Source: Luteipulveratus halotolerans
GTDB taxonomy: Bacteria > Actinomycetota > Actinomycetes > Actinomycetales > Dermatophilaceae
Reading direction: 5' to 3'
DNA: 64,000 nucleotides
Assembly (NCBI RefSeq): GCF_001247745.1
Contig: NZ_LAIR01000002.1
Span: 3,224,001-3,288,000 of the forward strand
Shown here: in pieces, positions 54,456-62,762 of the stretch
Numbering within the stretch: the first letter of the stretch is position 1
How the letters are laid out: each line of letters starts with the position of its first letter
Made by a program: the position numbers and the translations under genes
The notes under the pieces: model-generated
Database searches by the model: none
What the model was told of the DNA's origin: nothing
The model's input: the letters and a program-made list of their open reading frames with translations, nothing else

Positions 54456-55804
54456 CGCGGGGGCGCGGTGCCGATCGTGAGGAGCGCCTCGGATGCGGGC
54501 GCGCCGCAGCATCCGCCCGCCTGCGCGTCGGTCTGCTCCGGCTCGTCGAACAGGCCCGAACCGCCGCACACCCCGGACTCCGGCAGGGTCAGCTCGACCC
54601 GCTCGGCGGCCTCGTGATCGCCGTCGATCGCTGCCACGACGCTACGGACCTGCTCGTAGCCGGTCAGCGCCAGGAACGAGGGCGCGCGGCCGTAGGACTT
54701 CATTCCGACCAGGTAGAACCCGGCCTCTGGCTGGGCGAGCTCCTTGGCCCCGTGCGGGTACACGGTCCCGCAGGAGTGCACGTTCGGGTCGATCAGCGGA
54801 GCCAGCGCACGGGGCGCCTGCAGGACCGGATCAAGATCCAGGCGCACCTCGGACAGCATGCTCATGTCGGGTCGGAACCCGGTCACGGCGATGACCTCGT
54901 CGACGTCGGTGACCTGCTGCCCGTCGAAGGAGGTCAGCGACAGCCGCCCGCCCTCGCCGATCGCCACCTCGGAGGTGCGGAAACCGGTGACCGCGGTCAC
55001 TGCACCGGACTCGACCGCCTCTCGCGCCCTGGTGCCCAGCGCACCGCGCGCGACGAGCTGGTCGTTGTCGCCCCCGCCGAACGCACCCTTGGCAGAGGAA
55101 CGGCGCACCAGCCAGCTCACCCGAGTCCCTGGTGCCTCCTTGGCGAGGGCTGCCAGCTCAACCAGAGCGTTCTGCGAGGACGCACCGGTGCCGGCCACGA
55201 CGACGTGGCGGCCGGCGTACCGGCTGCGGACCGCCTGGGCGCGCAGGTCGGGCACGCGGTAGGTGATCCGCTGCCGTGCTGCGCCCTCGCCGATCGCCGG
55301 AAGCCCATCTCCTCCCAGAGGATTGGGGCCTCCCGAAGTGCCGGAGGCGTCGATGACCGCTCGCGCGACGACGCGCTCGACACCCGTGGCCGTCTGCACC
55401 TGGAGGACGAACGGCTCGGCCTCGCGCCCGGAGTCGACGACCAGGTCACGACCCTGCCGAGTGACACCCACGACGCGGGCTTCGTAGCGCACCGTGACCT
55501 CGTCGGTCGCGCCCAGCGCGTCGGCCAGCGGCTGCAGATAGCCGGTCGCCCAGTCACGGCCGGTCGGGTACGCACTCGGCTCTGGCGCAGCCCACCCGGT
55601 CGGGGTCAGGACCTTCTCGGCCGCCGGGTCCACCAGCTCCGACCACTGTGAGAACAGCCGGACATGACCCCACTCGCGCACGCCGGCACCCGCCTCACCG
55701 CCGGCCTCCAGCACGACCGCGGGCACGCCGCGCTGCTGCGCGTTGGCCGCTGCGGCCAGGCCAGCCGGACCGGCTCCGATCACGACGAGAGGCAAAGCCT
55801 CCAT
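54452..55804 (-). CDS. ArsO-like FAD/NADPH oxidoreductase
   Basis: A 450-residue flavoprotein. The FAD site is VVIGAGPAGLAAAANA at residue 7, the NADPH site HVVVAGTGASSQNALVEL near 200, and VIAVTGFRPD near 310. The tail has Cys motifs, CGGSGLFDEPEQ and GGCCGAP, which may bind a metalloid. It is divergent from an ArsR-type regulator with TCGAT-rich operators between, so it is probably induced by arsenical compounds, as ArsO monooxygenases are. The name rests on context and resemblance. The cutinase follows it in the same operon. Confidence 0.75.
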   Translation of the reverse strand: MEALPLVVIGAGPAGLAAAANAQQRGVPAVVLEAGGEAGAGVREWGHVRLFSQWSELVDPAAEKVLTPTGWAAPEPSAYPTGRDWATGYLQPLADALGATDEVTVRYEARVVGVTRQGRDLVVDSGREAEPFVLQVQTATGVERVVARAVIDASGTSGGPNPLGGDGLPAIGEGAARQRITYRVPDLRAQAVRSRYAGRHVVVAGTGASSQNALVELAALAKEAPGTRVSWLVRRSSAKGAFGGGDNDQLVARGALGTRAREAVESGAVTAVTGFRTSEVAIGEGGRLSLTSFDGQQVTDVDEVIAVTGFRPDMSMLSEVRLDLDPVLQAPRALAPLIDPNVHSCGTVYPHGAKELAQPEAGFYLVGMKSYGRAPSFLALTGYEQVRSVVAAIDGDHEAAERVELTLPESGVCGGSGLFDEPEQTDAQAGGCCGAPASEALLTIGTAPPR

Positions 55805-55828
55805 GACTGACTCCTTTGATCGAGAAGG

Positions 55829-55891
55829 ATCGATACTCGGACTGTATCGACCAGCATCGAAACCGTCAATCGATCTGTGTCGATGTATGAT
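55829..55891. promoter_or_regulatory. ArsR-type operators and leaderless promoter
   Basis: ATCGATAC-N7-GTATCGA (55829-55850) is a near-perfect palindrome. A second TCGAT-rich site follows (AATCGAT at 55868 and TCGAT at 55880). TATGAT (55886-55891) is a good -10 box six bases before GTG 55898, so the regulator is probably read from a leaderless message. The first site sits near the oxidoreductase start on the other strand. Confidence 0.65.
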
Positions 55892-55897
55892 CGGGCC

Positions 55898-56740
55898 GTG
55901 ACAGCGACTCAACCCGCCACGCCTTGCACCCTGGACATTGCCTCCGCCGAGACCTACGCCGGATGGTTCAGCACGCTCGCCGACCCGACACGAGTCCGGC
56001 TGCTGCACGCCGTCGCCACCAGCGCCAGCGGATCCGCCCGCGTCGGCGACCTCGCCACGCAGCTCGGGATCAGCCAGTCGACGTGCTCGCACCACGTGCG
56101 CCGACTGGCCGAGGTCGGATTCATCATGGTCGACAAGGTCGGCACGTCCAGCGTCGTCACGGTCAACCCGGCATGCTGCACGGGCCTCCCCCACGCAGCC
56201 GACGTCGTGATGGGCACGATGCTCGAAAACCCTTGCTGCCCCAGCGATCTCCCGGCTGACGTCACGACGCGACCCATGCTCAAGAAGGACCTGCGCACGG
56301 TCCGCGACATCTACGCCGAAGGCATCACGACCCGCAACGCGACGTTCGAGACCGAGGTGCCCGCGGTCGGCGTACTCGCGGACAAGTGGCTGAAGGGTCA
56401 TCGGTGGGTCGCCGAGATCGACGGCACCGTCGTCGGCTGGGCTGCGGCGAGCCCGATATCTGCTCGCGAGTGCTACGCCGGGGTCGCCGAGACGTCGGTC
56501 TACGTCACCGAGTCAGCGCGTGGTCGCGGCGTCGGCAAGGCCCTCCTGCACCGCCAGGTCACCGAGGCGGACGCCGGTGGGCTGTGGACCCTGCAGACGT
56601 CGATCTTCCCCGAGAACCGCGCGAGCATCGCCCTGCATCACGCGGCGGGCTTCCGCACCCTGGCCGTCCGCAGCCGGATCGCCCAGCTCGACGGGATGTG
56701 GCGCGACACCGTGCTGCTCGAACGTCGCGCATCCGTGTGA
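55898..56740 (+). CDS. ArsR regulator fused to ArsN/PAT-type acetyltransferase
   Basis: A 280-residue fusion starting at GTG 55898. Residues 1-110 are an ArsR winged helix (FSTLADPTRVRLLHAVA, LGISQSTCSHHVRRLAEVG) with Cys pairs in NPACCTG and NPCCPSD that could bind As(III) or Sb(III). Residues 125-280 are a GNAT acetyltransferase of the phosphinothricin/ArsN kind (VRDIYAEGITTRNATFET, YVTESARGRGVGKALL, FPENRASIALHHAAGF). ArsN1 enzymes acetylate the arsenical antibiotic arsinothricin; PAT enzymes acetylate phosphinothricin. So sensor and resistance enzyme share one chain. Confidence 0.88.
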   Translation: MTATQPATPCTLDIASAETYAGWFSTLADPTRVRLLHAVATSASGSARVGDLATQLGISQSTCSHHVRRLAEVGFIMVDKVGTSSVVTVNPACCTGLPHAADVVMGTMLENPCCPSDLPADVTTRPMLKKDLRTVRDIYAEGITTRNATFETEVPAVGVLADKWLKGHRWVAEIDGTVVGWAAASPISARECYAGVAETSVYVTESARGRGVGKALLHRQVTEADAGGLWTLQTSIFPENRASIALHHAAGFRTLAVRSRIAQLDGMWRDTVLLERRASV

Positions 56741-56831
56741 CGGCCGCAGATATGAGGTAGCGGATCGCCTACAGCACCGGGACAATTCGGCACGTACGAC
56801 CTCACGAGTCACGCCTCCCGGAAGAGAGACC

Positions 56832-57329
56832 ATGGCCCCGCTGATCATCCTGCTGGCCGCCACTGCCGTCGTACGACTCATGGACATCCGCCGCGAGGGC
56901 CGCGGCGCCCCCTGGGCACATGCGCTGCGCTACGGACTCGCGGCGATGTTCGTCGCCACCGGCGGAGCCCACTTCGTCGGGATGCGTGAGGACCTGATCG
57001 CCATGGTGCCGCCGGACCTGCCCAACCCCGGGCTGCTGATCACCATCACGGGCATCCTGGAGCTCGCCGGTGCGGTGGGACTGGTGTGGCGGCGTACAAC
57101 GGCCCTGGCCGCTGCGTGCCTCGGGCTCATGATGATCGCGATGTTCCCGGCCAACGTGTACGCCGCGACGCACGACCTCGTCGCCGAGTGGACCGACAAC
57201 CTCGTGCCGCGCACGATCCTGCAGATCGTCTTCCTGGCTGCCACGGCGATCGTCGCCCTCCACTACTTCCGCGAGGACCGTACGGCGCCTGCGACGGACG
57301 AGTCGCGGGTCAACGCGGACGCGGCCTGA
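56832..57329 (+). CDS. DoxX-like membrane protein
   Basis: A 165-residue protein with four helices; LRYGLAAMFVATGGAHFVG and LITITGILELAGAVGLVWRR are typical of the DoxX family. The members are linked to redox and oxidative stress functions with weak evidence. ATG 56832 has AAGAGAG before it. It follows the ArsR-ArsN gene by 91 bases in the same direction but may have its own promoter. It converges on the CGNR gene. Confidence 0.8.
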   Translation: MAPLIILLAATAVVRLMDIRREGRGAPWAHALRYGLAAMFVATGGAHFVGMREDLIAMVPPDLPNPGLLITITGILELAGAVGLVWRRTTALAAACLGLMMIAMFPANVYAATHDLVAEWTDNLVPRTILQIVFLAATAIVALHYFREDRTAPATDESRVNADAA

Positions 57330-57347
57330 GCCGAGACCCCAGCGATA

Positions 57348-57845
57348 TCAGGGCTTCTCGCGTGCCCGAGCCTGGTGGCGGCGCGCCTTGAGCCGGTTGC
57401 CGCACGTCTTCATCGAGCACCACCGCGCGGCGTTGGCGCGGCTGCGGTCGATCAGGAACAGGCTGCACTCCGGGTTGGCACACGGTCGCAGCCGGGCGGG
57501 CAGGCTCTCCTGAACGTCGGCCCAGGCGAGCACCAGCTCGACCGCGAGGCCGCGGCCTGCGGGTGCTTCCAGATGCCACTCGAGACCAGACGAGGTCAGC
57601 TCGGGGACACGGCGAACACCGTTGAGAACCTTCAGGATCGACTCTTGCGCGTCGCGCCCTGATGCAACTTCCTGCAGCGCGTCGCGGGTCAGCCTCAGCC
57701 ACCGGCGCTCCTGCACGCCCCCCTGACCTCCGTGGTCGAGAGCCCACCGGTCGAGCACGTCGTCGTCGCGCCAGCCGTCCTCGACCCGTCCATCCCGGAT
57801 CGGCGTGCTGTTCAACGCCTCCAGGAGCGCCTCAGCGTCCAGCAT
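57348..57845 (-). CDS. CGNR zinc-finger (ABATE domain) regulator
   Basis: A 165-residue protein. The N-terminal ABATE domain spans residues 1-115; the C-terminus is the CGNR zinc finger: CANPECSLFLIDRS, then WCSMKTCGNRLKARRH with the last Cys/Gly/Asn/Arg giving the family name. These proteins are predicted transcription regulators with ligand-binding N-domains. GGAGAGAGGTGAGG precedes the ATG. It is divergent from the dehalogenase-like hydrolase with two matched inverted repeats between, which are candidate binding sites. Confidence 0.88.
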   Translation of the reverse strand: MLDAEALLEALNSTPIRDGRVEDGWRDDDVLDRWALDHGGQGGVQERRWLRLTRDALQEVASGRDAQESILKVLNGVRRVPELTSSGLEWHLEAPAGRGLAVELVLAWADVQESLPARLRPCANPECSLFLIDRSRANAARWCSMKTCGNRLKARRHQARAREKP

Positions 57846-57863
57846 CCGGCCTCACCTCTCTCC

Positions 57864-57953
57864 TAACCCGATCAAACCTATTGACAGGTTACATCCCTCG
57901 GCATCTAATGGGTCGCGCACGTCACTAACCAGCATGAGCCATTTAAGGGGTTA
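57864..57953. promoter_or_regulatory. Twin TAACC-N18-GGTTA operators around a consensus promoter
   Basis: TAACC (57864) and GGTTA (57887) are 18 bases apart; TAACC (57926) and GGTTA (57949) are again exactly 18 bases apart. The two copies have centres 62 bases apart and also share C on both outer sides. The first covers the -35 box of the promoter for the hydrolase, the second ends seven bases before its ATG. This is what a repressor encoded by the divergent CGNR gene would use. Confidence 0.6.
57881..57909 (+). promoter_or_regulatory. Consensus housekeeping promoter for the dehalogenase-like gene
   Basis: TTGACA (57881-57886), a 17-base spacer and TCTAAT (57904-57909) are near consensus for the main sigma factor. 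Transcription would start around 57916 and give a 44-base leader. It is one of the few canonical promoters visible in the window. Confidence 0.7.
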
Positions 57954-57959
57954 CTTGCC

Positions 57960-58871
57960 ATGTCCGACGTCCGCCACCGCTACGCCACCGTCAACGGGCA
58001 CCGCGTCTTCTACCGCGAAGCGGGATCGCCCACCGCACCCACGCTCGTCCTCCTGCACGGGTTCCCGACGAGCTCGCGCATGTTCCGTCACCTCATCCCT
58101 GCGCTCGCCGACCGGTGGCATGTCATCGCCCCCGATCACATCGGGTTCGGCAGCTCGGACACACCGGGCGTCGACGCATTCACCTACACGTTCGACGCCC
58201 TGACCGACATCACCGAGGGCCTGCTGGGCCGGCTCGGGGTGACGGAGTACGCCATCTACGTGCAGGACTACGGCGCCCCCATCGGCTGGCGTCTCGCCCT
58301 GCGCAACCCTGAGGCGATCACGGCTGTCATCAGCCAGAGCGGCAACGCCTACGAAGAAGGCTTCGTCAAGGACTTCTGGAAGCCGCTGTGGGAGTACGCC
58401 GAGAACCCGAGCCCGCGCACCGAGCCCGCCGTCCGCGGCCTGCTCACGCGCGAGGCGACCCGCTGGCAGTACGAGCACGGGGTCGACCAGCCCGAGCTCG
58501 TCGACCCCGACACCTGGGCCGCCGACGACCACGGGCTCAGCCGACCGGGGAACGATCTCGTGCAGCTCGCGCTCTTCCGGGACTACGCCAACAACCGGCC
58601 GATGTATCCGCAGCTGCACGAGTACTTCCGGGAGCGCCAGGTCCCGCTGCTCGCGATCTGGGGCGGCGGCGACCAGATCTTCGGGCCCGACGGCGCACGC
58701 GCGTTCGCCACGGACCTCACCGACGCGGAGATCTACGTGATCGACGGCGGCGGACACTTCCTGCTCGAGTCCCACCTGGACCTCGTGGTCGGCTACATTC
58801 GCGGATTCCTGCTCCGCAGCGTCGACCGCACGGCCGAGGGTCACGCTCGCGCAGCGTCGAGCGCGGCATAG
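57960..58871 (+). CDS. Alpha/beta hydrolase with Asp nucleophile (dehalogenase/epoxide hydrolase-like)
   Basis: A 303-residue enzyme with AAGGGG before the ATG. LVLLHGFPTSSRMFRHL holds the oxyanion motif HGFP. The nucleophile elbow is VQDYGAPIGW, so the nucleophile is Asp, not Ser, as in haloalkane dehalogenases and epoxide hydrolases. The acid and base lie in WGGGDQIFGPDGA and GGGHFLLESH. Substrate is unknown. Control by the CGNR protein next door is likely from the operators, which would fit induction by the substrate. Confidence 0.88.
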   Translation: MSDVRHRYATVNGHRVFYREAGSPTAPTLVLLHGFPTSSRMFRHLIPALADRWHVIAPDHIGFGSSDTPGVDAFTYTFDALTDITEGLLGRLGVTEYAIYVQDYGAPIGWRLALRNPEAITAVISQSGNAYEEGFVKDFWKPLWEYAENPSPRTEPAVRGLLTREATRWQYEHGVDQPELVDPDTWAADDHGLSRPGNDLVQLALFRDYANNRPMYPQLHEYFRERQVPLLAIWGGGDQIFGPDGARAFATDLTDAEIYVIDGGGHFLLESHLDLVVGYIRGFLLRSVDRTAEGHARAASSAA

Positions 58872-58886
58872 CGGTCGGCCTGCTCA

Positions 58887-58937
58887 GGCCCGTACCGCGA
58901 AGCGGCTCAGGATCGGCCCGAGCCCGCGGTACGGGCC
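58887..58937. terminator. Hairpin between convergent genes
   Basis: A 13-base perfect stem GGCCCGTACCGCG (58887-58899) with 58925-58937 encloses 25 bases that contain a smaller GGCTC/GAGCC pair. It lies between the stops of two convergent genes and can serve both. Confidence 0.6.
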
Positions 58938-58966
58938 ACGCCGCCGCGGCGACGCGCGTCCGAGCC

Positions 58967-59422
58967 TCAGAGCGCGGCCGCGACCTGATCCGCCGTACGA
59001 GCGGTCGGTCGACGGCTGAGCAGCCCCTCCTTGCCGTACGCGCGCACCGTCGTCCCGGCGCCCGACGGCAGGAGGTCGACCACGATCTGCTGCAGACCGG
59101 TGCGGCCCAACGGGACGACGACGCGCACGACTCCGCCGCCCGGCGCCGGCAACGGCTTCACTGCGGGCAGCGCTGAGGCGACACGGTTGAAGGCGTCGGC
59201 GGGTGCGTACGAGCGTGGGACGGCACGGTCCTCGACGCGGGTCTTCATCCGGGACGCCGCCCAGCTGCCGCCCTTCGCGCCACCTCGTCGGCCACCCGCC
59301 CCACCGGCGGCTCCGCCTCCGATACCGCCACCGATGGTGCCTCCGAGCTCACCGGCGTCAGCGAGGACTCCGATCAGGAAGCTCTCGACCTCGGGTGGGA
59401 CTCGGTCGTCATGGCTGGGCAT
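58967..59422 (-). CDS. Hypothetical protein with Gly-rich linker
   Basis: A 151-residue protein starting at ATG 59422 (a GTG at 59443 is the alternative). After about 30 residues comes a Gly/Ala-rich stretch (TIGGGIGGGAAGGAGG) that may be a membrane-inserting or flexible segment, then a folded part ending VVVPLGRTGLQQIVVDLLPSGAGTTVRAYGKEGLLSRRPT. That part recalls a small beta domain. No family is recognised. It stands alone between a hydrolase and the HNH remnant. Confidence 0.55.
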   Translation of the reverse strand: MPSHDDRVPPEVESFLIGVLADAGELGGTIGGGIGGGAAGGAGGRRGGAKGGSWAASRMKTRVEDRAVPRSYAPADAFNRVASALPAVKPLPAPGGGVVRVVVPLGRTGLQQIVVDLLPSGAGTTVRAYGKEGLLSRRPTARTADQVAAAL

Positions 59423-59449
59423 GAGCCGAGTATGCGGGACCACTCCCGA

Positions 59450-59683
59450 TCAGGCCGCGCGGGCGAGGGCGTTGCGCACGAACGCGATCAGCGACCCGGG
59501 GTCGCGTGCGTCACCTCCGGCCGGCGCGAGCGGCGGCAGGTCGGGGTCGTATGCGCCGAGCGGAACCGGCGTCGGCGCGCACGGGATCACGCCAGGCCCG
59601 AGCGCGGGCGGAGGCTGCGAGGAGTAGCGGTGACCGGTGGGCGTCTCGATCTGCACCCGGTGTGCGGGCCCGCGTGGCCCGTC
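59450..59683 (-). pseudogene. Read-through tail of the 13E12-type HNH gene
   Basis: In exact frame after the TGA at 59684-59686 a further 77 open codons follow, with VQIETPTGHRYSSQPPPA, the kind of tail seen at the end of DUF222/HNH proteins, ending FVRNALARAA. So the stop splits what was probably one gene. A single base change (CGA or GGA to TGA) would explain it. Confidence 0.6.
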
Positions 59684-60913
59684 TCACCCGGCGGCGGTGG
59701 GCACTGCGTGACCGGGGTGCACCACCGTGGTGCGCCATCCGGGCATCTCCTTGACGTAGTTGAACCGCTCGCACACCCCCTGCCCGTTGTCGAGCGCGGT
59801 CGAACCGCCCGCGGCATAGGGAACGACATGGTCTCGGTGACGAATCGGGCTGTCGCAGAACGGAGTTCGGCATACACGGTCACGAGCGTCGAGCAGTCGG
59901 CGGACAGGCCCGTCGAACTCGCGACGCCGAGCATCGACCGCCACCGTCGTACCGTCGATCGGGTCGGTGAACAGCCTGCGCACCCACGCCCGGGAGCGCG
60001 CGACCTCTGAGCGCGACCCGCCGGCGGCGAGACGTCGGCCGAGCGCGGCGGGCAAGGGGCCGTAGCCGTCGACGTGCGCCGCCTCGTCGCCGTCGTGCAG
60101 CAGCGAGTCGGCACTCATCACGAGGCTGATCTCGACGGACACGTCCGCGGCGGAGTCCTGCCCGGTGAGGCGCTCCACCAGCAGGTCAGCACGCAGCTGG
60201 GCGAGGCTGCGCTCATCGCCAGCAGCCCTGACCGCACGCGCCTGCGCGTCGAGCGCGGAGTACGCGGCCACGCACTGGGCTGCCGGGAGCGCCGCGGACA
60301 GCACGCCCATGCAGTCGGGCGCGGGGCGGCTCCACACCGCACGGTCGTGCTCGGCACGAGCAACGCGTTCGACCATCGCCTCAGGGTCCTGCTCGTACGC
60401 CAGACGCCGCACCGCCGCGTCGGCCTCACGCGCCGACATGTCGGGCAGGCGAGGCGCAACCAGTGCATCGACCGCACGCCGCTGAGCAGGTTGCAGGTGC
60501 GAGGTGTGCCGCACCGCGCTCTCGGCGACCCGCTCGCTGACATCGCCCGATGCCAAAGCCCTGAGCGTGCACGGCATCTCGACCACCAGAGCGCGCGCTC
60601 GACCCAACCGCGCAGACGCCGCCTGAGGCGAGATCTTGCACGCGAGCCCGATCTGGTCGGCCACGCCTCGACCACGCTGACGAGCCGGTACGCCGGCCGC
60701 AGCCTGCTCGTGCACCTGCGACTCGGCGAACGCCACCATCACGTGAGCCTGCGCAGCGACACAAGCCGCCTGCAGCCGCTCGAGCGCGGCCAGCTGGTCG
60801 ATCCGCTCGGCGTCGCCCACCTCAACGTCGAGGCACGCCAACGCGTCGACTGCTGCCCGCACGTCGGACGCCAGCAACGCGGCGGGCGTCTCGGCGACGG
60901 ACTGACGACTCAT
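59684..60913 (-). CDS. DUF222/HNH endonuclease of the 13E12 repeat type
   Basis: A 409-residue protein. The N-terminal DUF222 region (residues 15-330) is helical with repeated CVAAQAHVMVAFAESQVHE-like parts. The C-terminal HNH nuclease has RVCRTPFCDSPIRHRDHVVPYAAGGSTALDNGQGVCERFN, where H-H-N and the Cys/Asp pairs fit. ATG 60913 lies six bases after TACGAT, so it is probably leaderless. The M. tuberculosis relatives (REP13E12) are SOS-induced and hold prophage sites; a LexA-like box is seen here too. The tail is cut by an in-frame stop. Confidence 0.85.
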   Translation of the reverse strand: MSRQSVAETPAALLASDVRAAVDALACLDVEVGDAERIDQLAALERLQAACVAAQAHVMVAFAESQVHEQAAAGVPARQRGRGVADQIGLACKISPQAASARLGRARALVVEMPCTLRALASGDVSERVAESAVRHTSHLQPAQRRAVDALVAPRLPDMSAREADAAVRRLAYEQDPEAMVERVARAEHDRAVWSRPAPDCMGVLSAALPAAQCVAAYSALDAQARAVRAAGDERSLAQLRADLLVERLTGQDSAADVSVEISLVMSADSLLHDGDEAAHVDGYGPLPAALGRRLAAGGSRSEVARSRAWVRRLFTDPIDGTTVAVDARRREFDGPVRRLLDARDRVCRTPFCDSPIRHRDHVVPYAAGGSTALDNGQGVCERFNYVKEMPGWRTTVVHPGHAVPTAAG

Positions 60914-60919
60914 GCCAGT

Positions 60920-60936
60920 ATCGTACACATGTTCGA
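60920..60936. promoter_or_regulatory. LexA-like SOS box over the HNH gene promoter
   Basis: On the gene strand TCGAAC-ATGT-GTACGA (60921-60936) matches the actinobacterial LexA box TCGAAC-N4-GTTCGA at 11 of 12 defined bases. It overlaps the TACGAT -10 box and lies seven bases before the start, an ideal place for repression. Confidence 0.75.
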
Positions 60937-60982
60937 CTGATCATGACGCGCTTTCCCGAAACCTGTTGAAGAACAGGCAGTT

Positions 60983-61738
60983 TCAGCGCGCCGCCCGAGC
61001 GACGAAGTGGAGCATCGACCCGAGCGCCCGATAGGGGTCACGCCGCCCGGCCTCGACCTCAGCCGCCAGGCAGGCCGGCAGGTCGACGTCGTCGGGCGCC
61101 GCCGATGAGGTCACGCCGTCGGTCAGGACACGGACGCCGTACCACCCGACGATGTCGAGTCCCGTTGCGCTGCACCACTTCTCGACGTCAGCGCGACGAT
61201 GCGCATGCGCGTCGACCCCGAGCTCGTTGCGATAGTCGACACTCTCGAACGCCGCCAGCGCGGCCCCGAACTCGCCACGAATACCCGGTCTGTACGCGAG
61301 CGCGTCACCGTTGCGCACCGTGAACGACACGAGCCCACCCGGAGTCGCGCGGGCGGCGAGCGCCTCGAGACCGGCGTACGCCTCGTCGAGATACATCAGC
61401 AGGCCGTGCGCGCAGACGAGGTCGAACCGCTCGCCGCCGATGACCTCGGCGAGACCGGCCAGGTCACCCTGCAGGGCTCTGACCTGCACGTTCTGCTCAC
61501 GCGCATCGGCACGCAGCCGGTCGAGGAGGTCCGGCGCAGGGTCGATGCCGGTGACCGCCAGACCACGGCGTGCGAGCGCGATGGCCTGCGTCCCCTGGCC
61601 GCAGCCCACGTCGAGCGCGGTGCGCGCCGACCCGAGATGCTCACCGAGCTGGGTCGCGATGACGTGCTGGCGTACGACGTTGCGCAGCCCGCCCAGCCGC
61701 GCCGCCCAGACGTCCTCGAAGCCCGTGAACCCGTTCAT
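60983..61738 (-). CDS. Class I SAM-dependent methyltransferase
   Basis: A 251-residue enzyme. Motif I is LDVGCGQGTQAIALA near residue 42, then GIDPAPDLLDRL (acidic residue for the ribose), VRALQGDLAGL and FDLVCAHGLLMYLDE. The C-terminal part with RNELGVDAHAHRRADVEKWCSATGL resembles the SmtA/CmoM-type (tRNA or small molecule) group. ATG 61738 was chosen because upstream sequence belongs to the divergent gene. Substrate unknown. Confidence 0.85.
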   Translation of the reverse strand: MNGFTGFEDVWAARLGGLRNVVRQHVIATQLGEHLGSARTALDVGCGQGTQAIALARRGLAVTGIDPAPDLLDRLRADAREQNVQVRALQGDLAGLAEVIGGERFDLVCAHGLLMYLDEAYAGLEALAARATPGGLVSFTVRNGDALAYRPGIRGEFGAALAAFESVDYRNELGVDAHAHRRADVEKWCSATGLDIVGWYGVRVLTDGVTSSAAPDDVDLPACLAAEVEAGRRDPYRALGSMLHFVARAAR

Positions 61739-61784
61739 GGCGCGCACAGTAGGCGCCACGGCTGACACGTGATGGGGTGAGGAC

Positions 61785-62762
61785 ATGGGGACACCGGTCG
61801 AGATGCTGTGGGAGCCCGACGACGCGAGCACGGTCATCACCGACCGGTTCGGGTTCGCCGACGCCGACGATGCCGGCGCCTGGGTGACGCGCACGCTCGA
61901 GGAGCGCTGGGGCATCAGCGTCGAGGCGTGCGAGCGCATCGTCATGAGCGACCACAACGCGCTGGCGTGGGTGCGTACGCCGGCCGGTCGGCTGATCGTG
62001 AAGTGGTCGATCGCGCGGCACCGGTTCGCACGCCTGGCCGAGCTGGCCCGGCTGACCGCGTGGCTCGGCGACCAAGGGGTGCCCGTGTCGCAGCCGCTCA
62101 CAACGCTCGACGATCAGCACCAGGTCGAGGCCGGCGGCGTCTCGATGCACGTGCAGCGTGTCATCGACGGCGCACTGCTCGACGTCACCGACCCCAGCCA
62201 GGTGCACGGGGCCGGCGCGGCCCTCGCGCGGCTGCACAGTGCCCTCGCGACCTACCCCGATCCGGAAGCCATCGGCGAACACCACTCTCCCTCAACGGAG
62301 CTCGACGACGAGATCGAGACCTGGCTCGCGGCGTACCCGGCACATCTCCCACCGGAGGCGCACGAGGTCGTACGCCGGCTCGCCGCGTCCGCGGATGCCG
62401 TCACCGACCTGCCGCCGCGACACCTCGTCCACGGCGACGTGCGGTCGGCCAACGTGCTGTGGGCCGGCACCGGTGTGGCGGCGTTCCTCGACCTCGAGGA
62501 CGCCCATCTCGGCCATCCGATCCGCGAGCTGACCCAGGGCGCAGTACTGCTCGGCACCCGCTTCCACGACTGGGGCCCGGTCCCGCGCGAGGTGCACGCG
62601 CAGCTGCGCAAGGGCTACGAGTCGGTGCGACTACTCTCAGCCGCCGAGGCGAGCTGGTGGGACGCCCTGGTGCTCGCGTGCTCACTGCAGATGGTGCCGC
62701 CTGGCGACGACCCGACCGGCTGGGGTGAGGCAGCTTCGCAGCTGTGGCGCCACGCCCGATGA
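61785..62762 (+). CDS. Aminoglycoside-phosphotransferase-like kinase
   Basis: A 325-residue kinase-like protein. RLIVKWSIARHRFARLAEL carries the ATP-binding Lys; the catalytic loop is LVHGDVRSANVLW (Asp acts as base) and the metal site FLDLEDAHLG. This is the APH/choline kinase fold; the substrate may be an antibiotic, a sugar or homoserine-like molecule. Its stop overlaps the start of the following hydrolase (ATGA). It is divergent from the methyltransferase with 46 bases between starts. Confidence 0.85.
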   Translation: MGTPVEMLWEPDDASTVITDRFGFADADDAGAWVTRTLEERWGISVEACERIVMSDHNALAWVRTPAGRLIVKWSIARHRFARLAELARLTAWLGDQGVPVSQPLTTLDDQHQVEAGGVSMHVQRVIDGALLDVTDPSQVHGAGAALARLHSALATYPDPEAIGEHHSPSTELDDEIETWLAAYPAHLPPEAHEVVRRLAASADAVTDLPPRHLVHGDVRSANVLWAGTGVAAFLDLEDAHLGHPIRELTQGAVLLGTRFHDWGPVPREVHAQLRKGYESVRLLSAAEASWWDALVLACSLQMVPPGDDPTGWGEAASQLWRHAR

